Of a stretch of 64,000 bases of DNA, positions 48,108-59,743 are shown piece by piece. This DNA is from Ditylenchus dipsaci (taxonomy: Eukaryota > Nematoda > Chromadorea > Rhabditida > Anguinidae), in contig SADC01001275.1 in NCBI GenBank assembly GCA_004194705.1, positions 930,001 to 994,000 on the forward strand, written 5' to 3'. Positions within the stretch are counted from its first letter, which is position 1. Every line of letters begins with the position of its first letter. Position numbers and translations under genes: made by a program. The notes under the pieces were generated by a model. The model was not told the origin of the DNA and searched no databases. It saw only the letters and a list, made by a program, of their open reading frames with translations.

Positions 48108-48881
48108 TACCGTATTCTCTCTAATAGAACCACACTCTCTATTTGAACCACACTCTAATAGAACCACACCCCTTAACACTCCCAAGCTGCGCCAACGGCC
48201 TTCTAACTCCAATGGATTGTGAAAGCCTAGGAGAATCTCTCGAAGGAGCTCATAATTAAGTCATTCGAATCGTGCGGTGTTCCCAATGCCATCGATTGAT
48301 GTGAGGACAACGCCATCCACTGCTTTAAAAAATTTAGACCAGTTCCGAGTGGTCGAGACAAGGTGAAGCACGCGCGTGATGAAAAGAAGTTGGCTGAGCT
48401 GATACAAGAGATCGATCTCGAAGAAGCGCAAGAAAATGTGTTTAATAATAAAGATACTCTAGAGTGTTGATGAGTTTTGGGACCTGTTCTGGTTTGGGGG
48501 GGGGGACGCCCATTTTAAATAAATATTTATTTTTTTAGGTTGATTAAGTCGATCATGGTGACCAGGGTGACAATAATCACCTTAATCAACGAAATTACTT
48601 ATTAAACTATTCATATAGATTATCGATATAACCATGACTGCCATAAGCGACAAAAATCAATAAAAAGTATAGTATGAATGAGCGTCCCCCTAAACCAGAA
48701 CAAGTCCGAATTTTATTGTAAAAAAGGATTTATGCGCGTATGCTGCAATGCTTGAATATCTTCAGAAGATTGAAAAATAGAACCACACTCTCTATTAGAA
48801 CCACACTCTCTAATTGAACCACACCCCCAAGGGGGGTTGAAAAATAGAACCACATGTGGTTCTATTAGAGAGAATACGGTA
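48108..48881. mobile_element. pogo/Tigger element of the TACCGTATT family, decayed
   Basis: The left end is TACCGTATTCTCTCTAATAG then AACCACAC, repeated. The right end is GGTTCTATTAGAGAGAATAC then GGTA. TA edges. It contains the C-terminal part of a pogo-type transposase (48255-48470), so it ties this terminal-repeat family to pogo/Tigger. Confidence 0.75.
48240..48470 (+). pseudogene. C-terminal remnant of pogo/Tigger (DDE_1) transposase
   Basis: The frame reads IKSFESCGVPNAID, then a TGA, then CEDNAIHCFKKF and PVPSGRDKVKHARDE, ending NNKDTLEC and TGA. A serine-phenylalanine, then C-G-I/V, N-A-(I/L)-D-G, E-D pattern is typical of the C terminus of jerky/Tigger-like transposases. The stop falls where the family usually has Gly, and the catalytic part is gone. 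Confidence 0.6.
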
Positions 48882-49376
48882 AGTAACATACTGTGTGTCC
48901 CCAAAAGATTAAAAAGACACATATACGCTAGTCCATCCTGAGCCTAGGGGTTCACCTATTCAAAAAAAATTGACTGCACATCAGGCACCCTAACATAAGC
49001 TAAAGCCAAAAAAATGAGGCAAACTGGCTTAGGAGCGAACTAGTCATAAGTCATTTTTATTACAAAATGGACATATATGACGCAAGCTTAGGCTTGGCTT
49101 ATTTGGAAAACTCCCAAAATACCCCTGGAGCTGGGCAAAAAGAGGCTCAATATTGCTCAGAGACTTGGGGGCTCGGAGTCAAGGTGTAGCCTTGCCAGGT
49201 AGTTTACTTTGTTAAATAGGCAAATAGTCAATCGTTGGTCAAAACGTTTTTTTAAAATGGTCGGCTGCGCCCTAAAAAAATGTTGTCTACCTGTCGAATG
49301 TGCTAAAACATCGAAAACATGATTTTATGGTGTTTTGGAAGGACTCCGAATAACCCAATCATTTGAAAAAATATTT

Positions 49377-49650
49377 TCATTTGAAACAAGAATGAAAAGA
49401 AATTTGTGTAACACCAAATGGTAACTTTGTGACTTTTTCATCTGGGGCTGGATCAAATCTAAAGTTTATGGAACACAACCAGCCAATCTCGCCGAACTGA
49501 AGACAAGAATCGAGGAAACTTTGGCCAACTTGCCTTAAAACATCGTCTTGCGTTCCATAAACTTTTACGAACACCGAATCACTAAGTTTATTTAAGTCCA
49601 AGCCCGCAGCATCGATCGAAAACACAGAAACATTGAGGGAAATGATAGTT
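49377..49650 (-). CDS. Unidentified exon-like ORF
   Basis: About 90 open codons with protein-like composition: SIDAAGLDLNKLSDSVFVKV, then DDVLRQVGQSFLDSCLQF, FDPAPDEKVTKLPFGVTQI, and a TAA. No start, leader or defended splice sites. No family recognised. A CTGGAGCTGGGCAAAAAGAG segment of the dispersed-repeat family lies about 220 bp to its left, so it may belong to an old element. Confidence 0.3.
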
Positions 49651-50283
49651 TATGGTTTGTTATGAATAATGGTTTCAAAACTGTTGTTACTTTTTGTGAA
49701 ATCGTTTTCGCGTCATAAAATGAAGCTTTGTTATGCAGGTTCGGTCTTAAACAAATTGCTTTTCATTCCTCCTTCGAATGAGAAAAAAAGATGAAAATTG
49801 TTTTTTTGTCATGTTTTCTAAATTAGCCTATTTTGTTAAAGCTGCAAATATTTTTCAAAGTCTATAGAAAACAGTCGATTTCGGAAAAAAATGCCCTACA
49901 AATTTTTTTTGGTTGATCGATGTGATTGTACTTTTTTGCAAATTTTAAATATTTTGTTTTTCGAAACTTCAAAACTAATGCACTAATGCAGATCCTGTGC
50001 TACAAAATGAAATGTTGGAAATGCGATTTGAACATAGATTTTATTCCGAACCAGCTATTTTGAAAAATCGCTTGAGTTCAAAAAAATCCAATAATTATTG
50101 TTGTTTTATGGCAAAAAACAATATGTGACACTGGGGTAAAAAATTAATACGCGTTATTTTTTTAAATTTATGAAGAACAGTTTATTAAAACATACAAAAT
50201 TTTGTTTTAGACAGTTTTTCTTCTTAATGGCTTAGAAATAGGCATCACTTTAGAAACATTTAAGTTTAAAATATTTTCGCTCA

Positions 50284-52622
50284 TCACTTTTTCTTAGACA
50301 ATCCTAAAGCATGAGCCAGGCGTTGGTTCTGAATCTGGAATAGTTTCCGATATTCTTTGCTAAAAAATATTGTTCAAATCTTTATTATATTATTATGGCA
50401 AACATACCTAAATATATACAAAACAATAGCGTTACTAGCCACAGCTATAGACATAATAACACCAATTACTGTATTCACATACCACGTTGTGATATTCGAA
50501 AATTCGAATGCGGGCATTACTAATCTGGCTATGGAATAAAGCATCCAGCCAAAAAATACAAACAGCATGACTACTGTCAAAGACTTTAGCATGCGACGAT
50601 TGGCTTTATCTAAATTTAAAAATGTTAGTATAAAAAGGGTCATTTACGCAAAAACAAAAATGTAACACGAATGATCTTAAAAATGACCATTTTTAATAGC
50701 TTTTCTGGATGTGAAGACCACCCAAACGATGACATAAGTGCATAGTGTAAGTCCATTTAGGATTATATTGTTGCGGAACATTTCAGTACTGATTTCCGGC
50801 ACGTACAGTTCTGACACTGAGCACATTACTTGTCTGCAAACAAAGTGTTTAACAAGAAATTTTTTCGGAATTTCGAAATTTGCGTCTGTATGTAATTAAG
50901 ATTTTTTGAAGTTTTAAGACCTATTTTTGTGATTTCCACTGTTCGTTTGACTAATATGAATAGCAGCGATGTCACTTATTGGTGACAACGAGCACTAAAA
51001 CTACAAACTAGCACACCAGAATTTTCTGTGTTAACTAAGCCCGAGACCGTAAAATATAGTCTTCAAAATTACAATTTAATAGTCTTTATTGAATATTTTT
51101 AGTTAATCCGACCGGGAATGGAATTTTCGGTTAACCAAAAACTGAAATTCGATACTTTATTCAACTTAACCAAGATCAATAAAATCAGTTTCAAATATCA
51201 AGACAGAAATAAGAATTTTAAATAAAAAAGGAAAATATATAGTTTAAAAACATGATTTAGTGCACACTAAAAAATATGAATTTGTTGACTATATGCGCCA
51301 CCAATTACTGGAAAACACACACTACGTGTGTGTTTTCCAGTAATTAATATATTATTTAGCCAACCACTTACACATTTTGCAATTTGAGCACAGCCAAGAA
51401 GCAGGTAAACACAGCAAAGGCACCATAGGCAAAACATATGTTAATGACACATAAAATATAGAATTTTGACCCTTTTTTATACCAACAGGGAAAACTACAA
51501 CATAGCATTCTATCCACTCCTATAAATAGAATGAAACATATAGAGCCATTAGCTCCAAATATAGACAAGGATTGAAAGTAGAAGCACACATTTAAAGAAA
51601 TGCTGTTAACTCCACTTAACACTACACCCAACGTGATGCAGTAGCTGAGCTCGTAGAATAGAGTACACAAAGCATTTAGAGCCAGAAAATAAGAACACGA
51701 TGTGTGCAAAGGTCTACAAACCTGTGTTTATCATTTTGTAAAAAACAATTGACCACACATTATTTTTGAGATAAAGCATTCAAAGCAATATTTTTCTCAC
51801 TTTTTCTTAGACGACCATTGCTTTATTATTTAACTTCAAATTTTTTAACTTCAGCAGTATTTGAATTCTTCAATATTCTTAAAAATTCCAAACTATCAAC
51901 TAATCGAGCCTAATGAAAATATTGGGATTGGTAAAAATATAAGACTTTCATAGCTCTAAAACTTTACATGGGGTTGAATATTTGCATCGAATTGGAAATT
52001 CAAATCAAAATGCGAAAAAAAATTAAAAATTTTAAAGTAAAAAAGTATATCCTGGACATTTGAGTTTGCCCAAATCTTATTGTTGGGGCCGGTAATAGCT
52101 TTTAAGGGCATTCCCAGAGATAACTATTACTATAGTTTTCGCTTGACCTGACTGTGTGTGACCACAAAATGTTTGTCAAATCGGATATTTGCTTGACTGG
52201 GGTCTGAACGTATAACATTAACAATCGACAAAAACAAGGGACTGTCTACGACTTTTAAAACGATACTCAATTGACAGGACAGTTAAGATGTCACGACTTT
52301 AACATGACTTGACATGATCCTTACATTAGGTCATACCTCAGAAACCAAGTATCTTTTCAAAATTCTGTTTTATGCTTCGAATATTTAAGAAAATGTGAGG
52401 TATTTGGGGTTTTCCGAAATCTTTTCTAGGTTATGCATTATTCCAATCGAAAGCATTTGCTCTTTTGATGCACTTTTTATTCAAACAAAATTTAGCTTAC
52501 CTATTTCGTGCTATTAAAATGACTAAGCTGAAATTTAGCAAAATTCCAATAAGGCCAAAAAAAGTCCTGGCAACAATAAGACAAATCAAGTCCGTTGGTA
52601 TTCCTGTGGCTTCAAAAATGTA
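50284..52622 (-). CDS. Serpentine chemoreceptor, srsx-like GPCR, first exon missing
   Basis: Five exons with fully agreeing phases: 52622-52501, 51713-51372, 50833-50688, 50609-50408, 50359-50284 (295 residues, TGA at 50286-50284). Seven hydrophobic segments: GLIGILLNFSLVILIA; YFLALNALCTLFYELSYCIT; LSIFGANGSICFILFIGVDR; ILCVINICFAYGAFAVFTCF; ILNGLTLCTYVIVWVVF; LTVVMLFVFFGWMLYSIA; TVIGVIMSIAVASNAIVLYI. The GVDRML motif after segment 3 takes the place of DRY, and NAIVLYIFSKEYRK resembles the NPxxY-helix-8 region. The pattern matches the nematode srsx group of chemosensory or orphan receptors. The N-terminal exon with the start Met was not found above 52622. It would act in the plasma membrane, probably of sensory neurons (family-based inference). 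Confidence 0.85.
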
Positions 52623-53617
52623 CTAAAACAAACATGAGTGTATATTTAAATCCAAAAATTAAAAAAAATTGAAACCGGAAATGTGGTAGCAGGAACTAAT
52701 AAAGTGCTAAACGTCGAATTCATAACGCTGGCACTGTTCATCTCAACGTATAAATATAATTTTTTTAATGTGAAGGTTTTTTTTACAAAATCAGTCGAGT
52801 ATTATCTACTATAATCGACTGAAAATTTTAAATATGATTCTAGTATCTTAGACTACTAATAATGTGAATTTTCGTATCTATGCTTGTTGATTGGTACCTG
52901 CTATCCCTCTTTGTAGACAAAAAGTAAAAAAGTTTGTAGCTGCTTTACTTGACGAATACGATAAAAGACGCATTTAAAAATAATTGCTAAACCCAAAATT
53001 AGTTCTAGACAAGATAAATTGATTCAGTTTTTATGTTATTTTTTTATGAATGGTTCTAGTTTGGAAACACGTCTTTCTTTGTATCTGGTATCGAAAATAG
53101 CTTTGTATTTGTTTTTGAGTAATTTATCTAAACATAAAACAGATGGTTACCACAATAATTTATAGGACCAGGGTTACTGCGCGCAGCGGCATGCCTACAA
53201 TTCGAATTGGCGGGTCAAAGTTTTTTCTTATCCAGCACTGAACTGGTTTGAGTCATTTAAAATTTTAATAAAAGTGAACTTTCCGCCGCCAATTCGAATT
53301 GTGGACGTGGTCCGTAGTTCTTTAAATAAATACGCTATAAACAAATTTTCAACCTTACAATTAATTAATTTATAAGGCGATTCAAGTTTTGCAACTTACC
53401 TTTAGTAATTTTTTCTGTCGAAAATTGAAAACCGGAAAATATCAAAAAAAATCATGCCTACATATCCAAGCTGACTTTTCGAAAAAAAAATTAAAATTTT
53501 CTTAAAAGCCTTTTTTACTTCTTTTAGTAAATTTTGGGCAAAACCTTTTTTTAGTATATTTTGACAATAATTGTGACAATTTTTCGCTTCAATAAATATT
53601 TATACTTATAACTATAA
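52623..53617. other. Intergenic; start exon of the receptor expected here
   Basis: No defensible exon. An inverted pair at 53197/53290 (CAATTCGAATTGGCGG against CCGCCAATTCGAATTG) marks a small MITE of about 110 bp. Confidence 0.45.
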
Positions 53618-53945
53618 TTATTCGGCAAAAGTCGGGCCATCAACATCAGTCCGCAACATATCGAGTCCATCAATGTACTTTCGCAAAGCCCCAAGCGCAA
53701 ATGTCGCCACGCCAAATATGTGGACTCTACCTGTATTTGATGAGGGATTCATAAAGCTAATTTTCAAAGTTTCCTAATTTCGTCAATTGGTTACAATTGC
53801 ATTGATCGGCAAGCATCCGAGTATCATTAAGAACTCTTACAACTTATCAGAGTCTCGCCCTTTATCCACAGTGGCCAGGAAGACTTGATCATCAACGTTG
53901 TCAACCATGTCTCTAGACTTATATTTAAGACTTTTATCGCCAGAT
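53618..53945 (-). CDS. Last two exons of an unidentified gene
   Basis: Exon A (53945-53841) follows TTTCTTTAG and ends at a strong GTAAGA donor: KSRDMVDNVDDQVFLATVDK. Exon B (53756-53618) follows AAATTAG in phase: NPSSNTGRVHIFGVATFAL, ALRKYIDGLDMLRTDVDGP, then TFAE and TAA. One further upstream segment (54177-54115; KAADTFREINQVLGVEITGK) looks coding but its junction phase fails. A TACCGTATT MITE lies between it and exon A. I do not recognise the family; the sequence looks like a conserved soluble protein rather than repeat. Confidence 0.5.
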
Positions 53946-53955
53946 CTAAAGAAAG

Positions 53956-54114
53956 TACCGTATTTCCTCTAATTAGCGCTCCGGGGCGCTTATTTTTCAA
54001 ACCCCTAAAAATTTTAAAATTGTCAATCAGAAATGGCCTTAACTCCAAAATTTTAGTCAAAAAATAGGGGGGGCGCTTATTGGAGCGGGGGCGCTTATTA
54101 GAGGAAATACGGTA
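53956..54114. mobile_element. TACCGTATT-family MITE, 159 bp
   Basis: TACCGTATTTCCTCTAATTA with GCGCTCCGGGGCGC at the left; GAGCGGGGGCGCTTATTAG, AGGAAATACGGTA at the right. TA edges. Confidence 0.9.
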
Positions 54115-54179
54115 GTTTTTTCCGGTTATTTCTACTCCAAGCACTTGGTTGATCTCACGAAAAGTGTCGGCTGCCTTCA

Positions 54180-55725
54180 AGTCTTTTTAAAGCATAATAC
54201 GGTAAAGTTGATTATGATTTCCGTTCATTTTTGTTAGATATGACAAAAAATCAAAAAGTTAGGTACAACTTCGTAAAAAATGTCAAACAAGTGATACAAA
54301 ATGTTAACATTAAATTTGAGCAGATTATTTTTGATCAACTTAACAAAACTTGTCTTTCCTTTGATATTACTTTGTAAATTCAGTATACGAACTACGTCTC
54401 ACATGTATTTCAAATCTTTTTTATGAGTAAAATTATTAACTGACTAACCTGCTTAATTAGTATTAATAATTAGAAATGAATTTATGAAATTTCTTTTAAG
54501 AATTAAAAATGAAGGAAAAATATATTTTATGAAAATAATTCATTTCTGCCAAACATGCCAATCAAAAGGACACTTTGAAATTATGTGGACTTGCTAAGCA
54601 CTTTAATATAAATAAAAAGGCTATAAAAGCTAAGTACTATAATAAATCACATGTAGCCACTTTAAACCAAAAAAAGTTTGGCGCTACTCTTATTTAATTG
54701 GCTTTGTTTCAAGCTAAAACTTCGTAACAAAAAAAGTTGAGCTTCGTTACTACTGGATAAAAAATAAATCACGACCAGAACCCTTATTGGTTATGATGTT
54801 AAGTTAAGGTTATGGTTGTTAATCAACTCGCACTGACGACCAGTTGACCTTTTTCCCAGTTGACAATATAAATGGCTCACCGGCTGATCATTTTACTTCA
54901 ATCGCTGGATGGGAAATCTGGTGGCTGATTGAAAATCCCAATAAACTACTTGATCAACTGGAGACCAATCAATTGTAAATCACCGATTCATGGTGGATGT
55001 GGCAATTGACAAAATTAAGTCTGAAGTTAAGTAAAAATCAAGGAGTTTATTGCACTTTGGTAGTCCAATAGAAATTTGGCACAGGGTGTATCGAAAAAAT
55101 ACTACTCTTAAACTTTTCGATTTGTATTTACATTGTGTCCAACAATAAAGCTATGGTGAAATCGTTGGTAATTGTGTACAGAATCCTAAGTAAATTTGGA
55201 GATTTTCCAGGAGACAGGACCCGAAAATTCGAAAATCGACCGGGCAAGGGCCTACCTTCGCAAATTTTTTTATGCGGTCAAGCATCACTGAGAAATCAGC
55301 GCACTTCGAAGCCCTGCTTTAAACGCTTAAAATTTTTTGCTTACATCACAACGCCGGGTTGTCTATAACATGTGGCTTCGAAACAACGCTTGAAAATACA
55401 CATTAGTACATTTTGTTGGCTTTAAAGAGGGCACTAATTAGAGGAAAAATAGTACTTTTTGCGAGTTGAAGCTTTATTTTCTATCAGACAAGCTATGACA
55501 GTTTTCCCAAGAATAAGCTATTTTGACTGTTTCAGTTAAATTTTTAGAGGTTATTTTATTTCTGAGTTACTGTTGGATTTAATCAAAGTATGTTTTAGCT
55601 ATAAAAAAAGAACAAGCGATTAGTAAGCATTGTATAGCTAATAAGTAATTACAAAAATTAGCATGCACAATGATTGTGGTAACTGTTTTCCAAACAAACT
55701 AATACCATTCTTTTTATTTACTAAA
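54180..55725. other. Intergenic, nothing recognised
   Basis: A+T-rich. Isolated motifs only: ACAGGGTGTATCGAAAAAAT near 55081, an ATTAGAGGAAA fragment near 55437, and short direct repeats of CAGTTGAC near 54840. No supported gene. Confidence 0.45.
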
Positions 55726-56435
55726 ATGCTTTCACTCCCTGTTTTTTTGTTTTTTATCGTAGCCATTGTCAATTGCCAGGACGCTTGCAACCGTAGATGC
55801 CAGGCTTATCTAGTCCAGGTGATATACAAAAACCTTGAAACCACACCACCGTCAAAATCACTGTGATGTTTTTTTTTAAAATTTACACAGTGGTTTTAAG
55901 ACCCGCTGAGCCTGAATATCACGTAATCAGACTTCAAAACAAAGGAGCAATGCTTTCAAATGACCCTATTTTACAAAGATTCTTTTTAATTTCAAATTTC
56001 TTTTGAGACAAAAAACATTCGAATATTGAATTTTTAGAATTTCTCCTAGTTTGTGCTTGCATTAATTGGTATTTTATTTTTCAGCTCGACAAAATGTTGT
56101 CTGAGGCCAAAGGAACCATGGCGGAGCTGGAAATGCACGACTATCTTAGCTTTGAAAAGCTTTGCGCGTAAAAAGCATAAATATAGTAGACTGTTGTAAA
56201 TTTTAAAAAATTTTGCAGACAATACGAGGCCTTCTACATTTGTATTCACGAATGCCCAACTTACGATCCTAAGCTATTCATAGAGACTGAGAGGATGTGG
56301 AAAGAAGTGCACCAGGAATGCATGCCTGGCACTAATCCTACACCCTCACCGATATCTGAGGAAGATGAAGATGAAATGGTCACTCAGCCAGGCACTAACC
56401 AATACTCGCTGGCTGAAGAGCTTATGGAAGATTAA
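55726..56435 (+). CDS. Small secreted cysteine protein, possibly CPG4-like, complete
   Basis: Three exons in phase: 55726-55818, 56085-56167, 56219-56435 (130 residues). The ATG at 55726 gives a signal peptide MLSLPVFLFFIVAIVNC and a mature start near QDACNRRC. The upstream ATG at 55663 would spoil the leader. The mature part has six cysteines: C-x3-C at the start, one in FEKLCAQYEAF, then YICIHEC and HQEC, in a probably helical domain. An acidic tail follows (SEEDEDE) with repeated PGTN motifs and ends LMED. The pattern of paired cysteines around a helical core resembles the nematode chondroitin proteoglycan 4 domain, but this is a loose match. No frame breaks. Confidence 0.75.
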
Positions 56436-57217
56436 GAGTTTGAGAAAAGCAAAAACTGAAGAAAAATTATATCAACATGTATTTAAAATTTGTTTAAAAA
56501 AATCCATATATACACTGTTGTTTACTATTACTATACAAAGCTGAAAACTATATTTAATGAAAATGCATAAAGCGAATACTCCACTTTTTACTTTCGTCCC
56601 CTTCGGAGACTGAGTTGAAAATCGTGCCCTCTTCTCTAACCCCCACCCAGCCCAAAGTATTTTTTTCCCGACAAATCGGCACTTATGCAGTCGGAGGGAG
56701 GGGCGCGGTTAGCATTTTATATTGATTTGGGAATAGTGTTAAAATGTGGGTGGGTGTGGCCACCCCTTGGAAGTCAACTTTTTTCGAATTTTTTTTTTCA
56801 CAATTAAAGGCTCATTATTACTTTTAAAAGAAAATTTAAACTCATTTTACACCACATAATGGTATTTTCCGAAAAAAAATTGACTAAAATTTAACTTTTT
56901 TTCTCAGGGAAGAAAATTTAACTATCTTATATGAGCGTTTTCTACTATATTTGCGCTGCTGAAACTGGGCGAGAAAAATGCTTTAAAGGCAAGGAATTTT
57001 AGCCTAGTTATTTGAATTCTGTTGTAACAGAATTCAACAGAAAAAATCACCACAAAAATGTGTTTTCACAAAAAAAATCGGAAAGGTCCCAAACACATTA
57101 GTTGCACGCGGTGTTTTTTTTTGAGAGTATCACTTTTCCGAGGAAATGCAGCCACTTTATGGGTAATATGAATTTTAGTCAACATTAACTGTAATGACAA
57201 GCCTTTTTAGCCGTAGC

Positions 57218-58455
57218 GGCTAGGGGAGATTTGCCAAAAACGAAATTTGCCAAATGTACGTTTTGCCAAAACGAAATTTGCCAAAAACGAGATTTCCCAA
57301 AACGAAATTTGCCAAAACGAAATTTGCCAAAACGAAATTTGCCAAAACGAGATTTGCCAAAACGAAATTTGCCAAAACGAAATTTGCCAAAACGAAATTT
57401 GCCAAAACGAAATTTGCCAAAAGACAAACAGGGGGGACCAAGGCAGTTTTTTTACGTTTACGTTGGTCATCTGAAAAAATGACTAGCTGCTTGCACGGTT
57501 AATTTAAATTTCCAACTTCAGTTAAGATTCAGTTAAGTGGACAACAAAACTTTATTTTACTACTGTCAAACCATCTTCAGCTTGTCCGAATTAGTCCAGA
57601 AAACAAGTTTTGGAACATGAAAAACATAAAAATTTTTTGATCCAAGTGAACGACCACTTGGTTTTAATGGTCTAATATGCAACTCGGGTACTGCCAACTG
57701 AGTACTACAATCAAGATACCACTACCCAGAAAACGTATTCTACCAGCACCCAAGTACCATTCCCTAAGCACTTCCACCTGAGTACCGATACCCCGTCACT
57801 GCCTTGGTATAACCACCTGGATACCAATTTCTTGGTACTACCACCTCCATACACCTGAAGACCTTACTAGATACCAAACTACTCCAAAACTGGGGTTCCT
57901 GTAAGTCATATCATTTTTAATCTTTTCTATAATACAACCTCAGGTTTACTGGGTAATACACGTATTAACTAAACCAAGTGATCGTCCACTTGGGTCAAAA
58001 ATTTTTGGATCAATTTACCGCCACCCAAAGCAGTAGTTAGAAAGAACTAACATTTTTAGGAGGTTTTGGGTGTTTTGAGTGGTTTGGGGTGGTTTTGGTC
58101 GGTCTGGGGCGGTTTGGACACAATCTAAAAATTTCGAAAAAAACGTAAAAAAACTGCCTTGGTCCCCCTGTTTGTCTTTTGGCAAATCTCGTTTTGGCAA
58201 ATCTCGTTTTGGCGAATTTCGTTTTGGCAAATTTCGTTTTGGCAAATTTCGTTTTGGCAAATTTCGTTTTGGCAAATTTCGTTTTGGCAAATTTCGTTTT
58301 GGCAAATCTCGTTTTGGCGAATTTCGTTTTGGCAAATTTCGTTTTGGCAAATCTCGTTTTGGCGAATTTCGTTTTGGCAAATTTCGTTTTGGCAAATTTC
58401 GTTTTGGCAAATTTCGTTTTTGGCAAATTTCGTTCTTGGCAAATCTCCCCTAGCC
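57218..58455. mobile_element. Foldback element with tandem-array inverted ends (15-bp unit) and 8-bp duplication
   Basis: GGCTAGGGGAGATTT and AAATCTCCCCTAGCC are the outermost ends, with GCCGTAGC duplicated on each side (57210-57217, 58456-58463). Inside are arrays of a 15-bp unit GCCAAAACGAAATTT: about 12 copies on the left (57229-57422), and about 17 in reverse on the right (58179-58440). The interior shares AAACCATCTTCAGC, TTGGTCCAGAAAACA-like and CCACTTGG phrases with the 10.3-kb element. All six frames through the arrays are open, which is an artefact of the unit length. Confidence 0.88.
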
Positions 58456-59060
58456 GCCGTAGCACGGTCATGTTGAGTACAATGTGCTCACAATTTTTTC
58501 ATGGCCCTAGCTGGGCCATCTGAAATAACTTCGTGACATCGATCTTTTGGATATAGGAAGCCCCGGATCTCAGCTTTGAAATGCGATTTTGAACGGATCA
58601 ACATACTTCATGAATTTAAAAAAAAACGTGCTGCGGGGTAAAATTTTCAAAGTGACCGTGCTAGGGTTAAACAATCAGTAAGAAATCTTTAATTTTACGT
58701 TGCTTTTCGTTCTTCTTTCAATCAAAAAATTTCGAAAATCAGCATGGGAACTGGGGCAAAAAAAATTTCAAAATTTTTTTTGGCAAAAAATAATAAATAT
58801 CTAAAAAGCGGTTCATGAAATAATAAGAAAAACTAATTCTTGAAAAAAACAGGGTGATCTAGGAAGTTTTTTTTTAAAGAGTAGACATTGCAACAGAAAA
58901 AACTAGAGATGAAAGACAAAATTTTCAGGTTAAAAAAAGAAAATTAAAATTCGAGAAGTAGAAATTGAAACTCGAGCCCGTTTGAAATGAAATGGTGTTG
59001 TATAGAAAGTATTTGCAGGAGTCAAGACCCGGCAAAGTGTGGTGTTACATCGGGTGGCGT

Positions 59061-59490
59061 TACAGTCGCCTCTCGATATAACGGCACCCCAAAAGTTCGT
59101 CCCCGCTTAGGTTCCGACACTTTTTTTACCTCTATTTTTAAAGTCTTTTGCCAGTTGTCTTTGGCTAGTCTAGTGGGAAATATCGCAAGGATTCCGATTT
59201 TGCCGGTCGTTTTTGTAAATGGCAACAGTTTTACCAAAAAGACCCGCGCCTCTCGATATAACGGCACATAATTTTCAAAAAAGGGTGCCGTTATATCGAG
59301 AGGCGCGGGTCTTTTTGGAAAAACTGTTGCCATTTACAAAAACGACCGACAAAATCGGAATCCTTGCGATATTTCCCACTAGACTAGCCAAAGACAACTG
59401 GCAGAAGACTTCCAAAATAGGGGTAAAAAAAGTGTCGGACCCTAGGCGGGGACGAACTTTTGGGGGTGCCGTTATATCGAGAGGCGACTA
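59061..59490. mobile_element. pogo-like MITE, near-perfect 430-bp palindrome
   Basis: The left end is TACAGTCGCCTCTCGATATA; the mirrored right end is TATATCGAGAGGCGAC. The arms pair almost base for base over about 200 bp (for example GTCTTTGGCTAGTCTAGTGG with CCACTAGACTAGCCAAAGAC), centred near 59276. The terminal CTGTA is absent on the right, where the next MITE begins. Confidence 0.9.
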
Positions 59491-59743
59491 CCGTATTTCC
59501 TGTAATAAGGCGGCACCCTCTAATAAGGCGGCACCCCCAACTTCGAGGGTCTATATCTCGAAGCAGAGTAAATATTTTGGTTATCTGTTTGATGCGTTTT
59601 CTTAACTCCCACGAGATCTACCGATTCCAATTTTTAGATTTTGGTTAAGCACCCAAAAATCTCGAGATTGAATTTGAATTTTTCGGATTTTCAGGGGTTT
59701 GAAAAATAAGGCGGCATGCCGCCTTATTACAGGAAATACGGTA
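59489..59743. mobile_element. TACCGTATT-family MITE abutting the palindrome
   Basis: TACCGTATTTCCTGTAATAA with GGCGGCACCC at the left, and GGCGGCATGCCGCCTTATTA then CAGGAAATACGGTA at the right. Note TGTAAT instead of TCTAAT at both ends. Confidence 0.88.

Noticed and set aside
57185..58523. Long overlapping frames in all phases through the 15-bp arrays (repeats of NEICQ, KFAKT, FGKFR and the like)
   Set aside because: A 15-bp unit is a multiple of three with no stop in any frame, so every phase is open. There is no leader, splice site or varied sequence, and the arrays are transposon ends.
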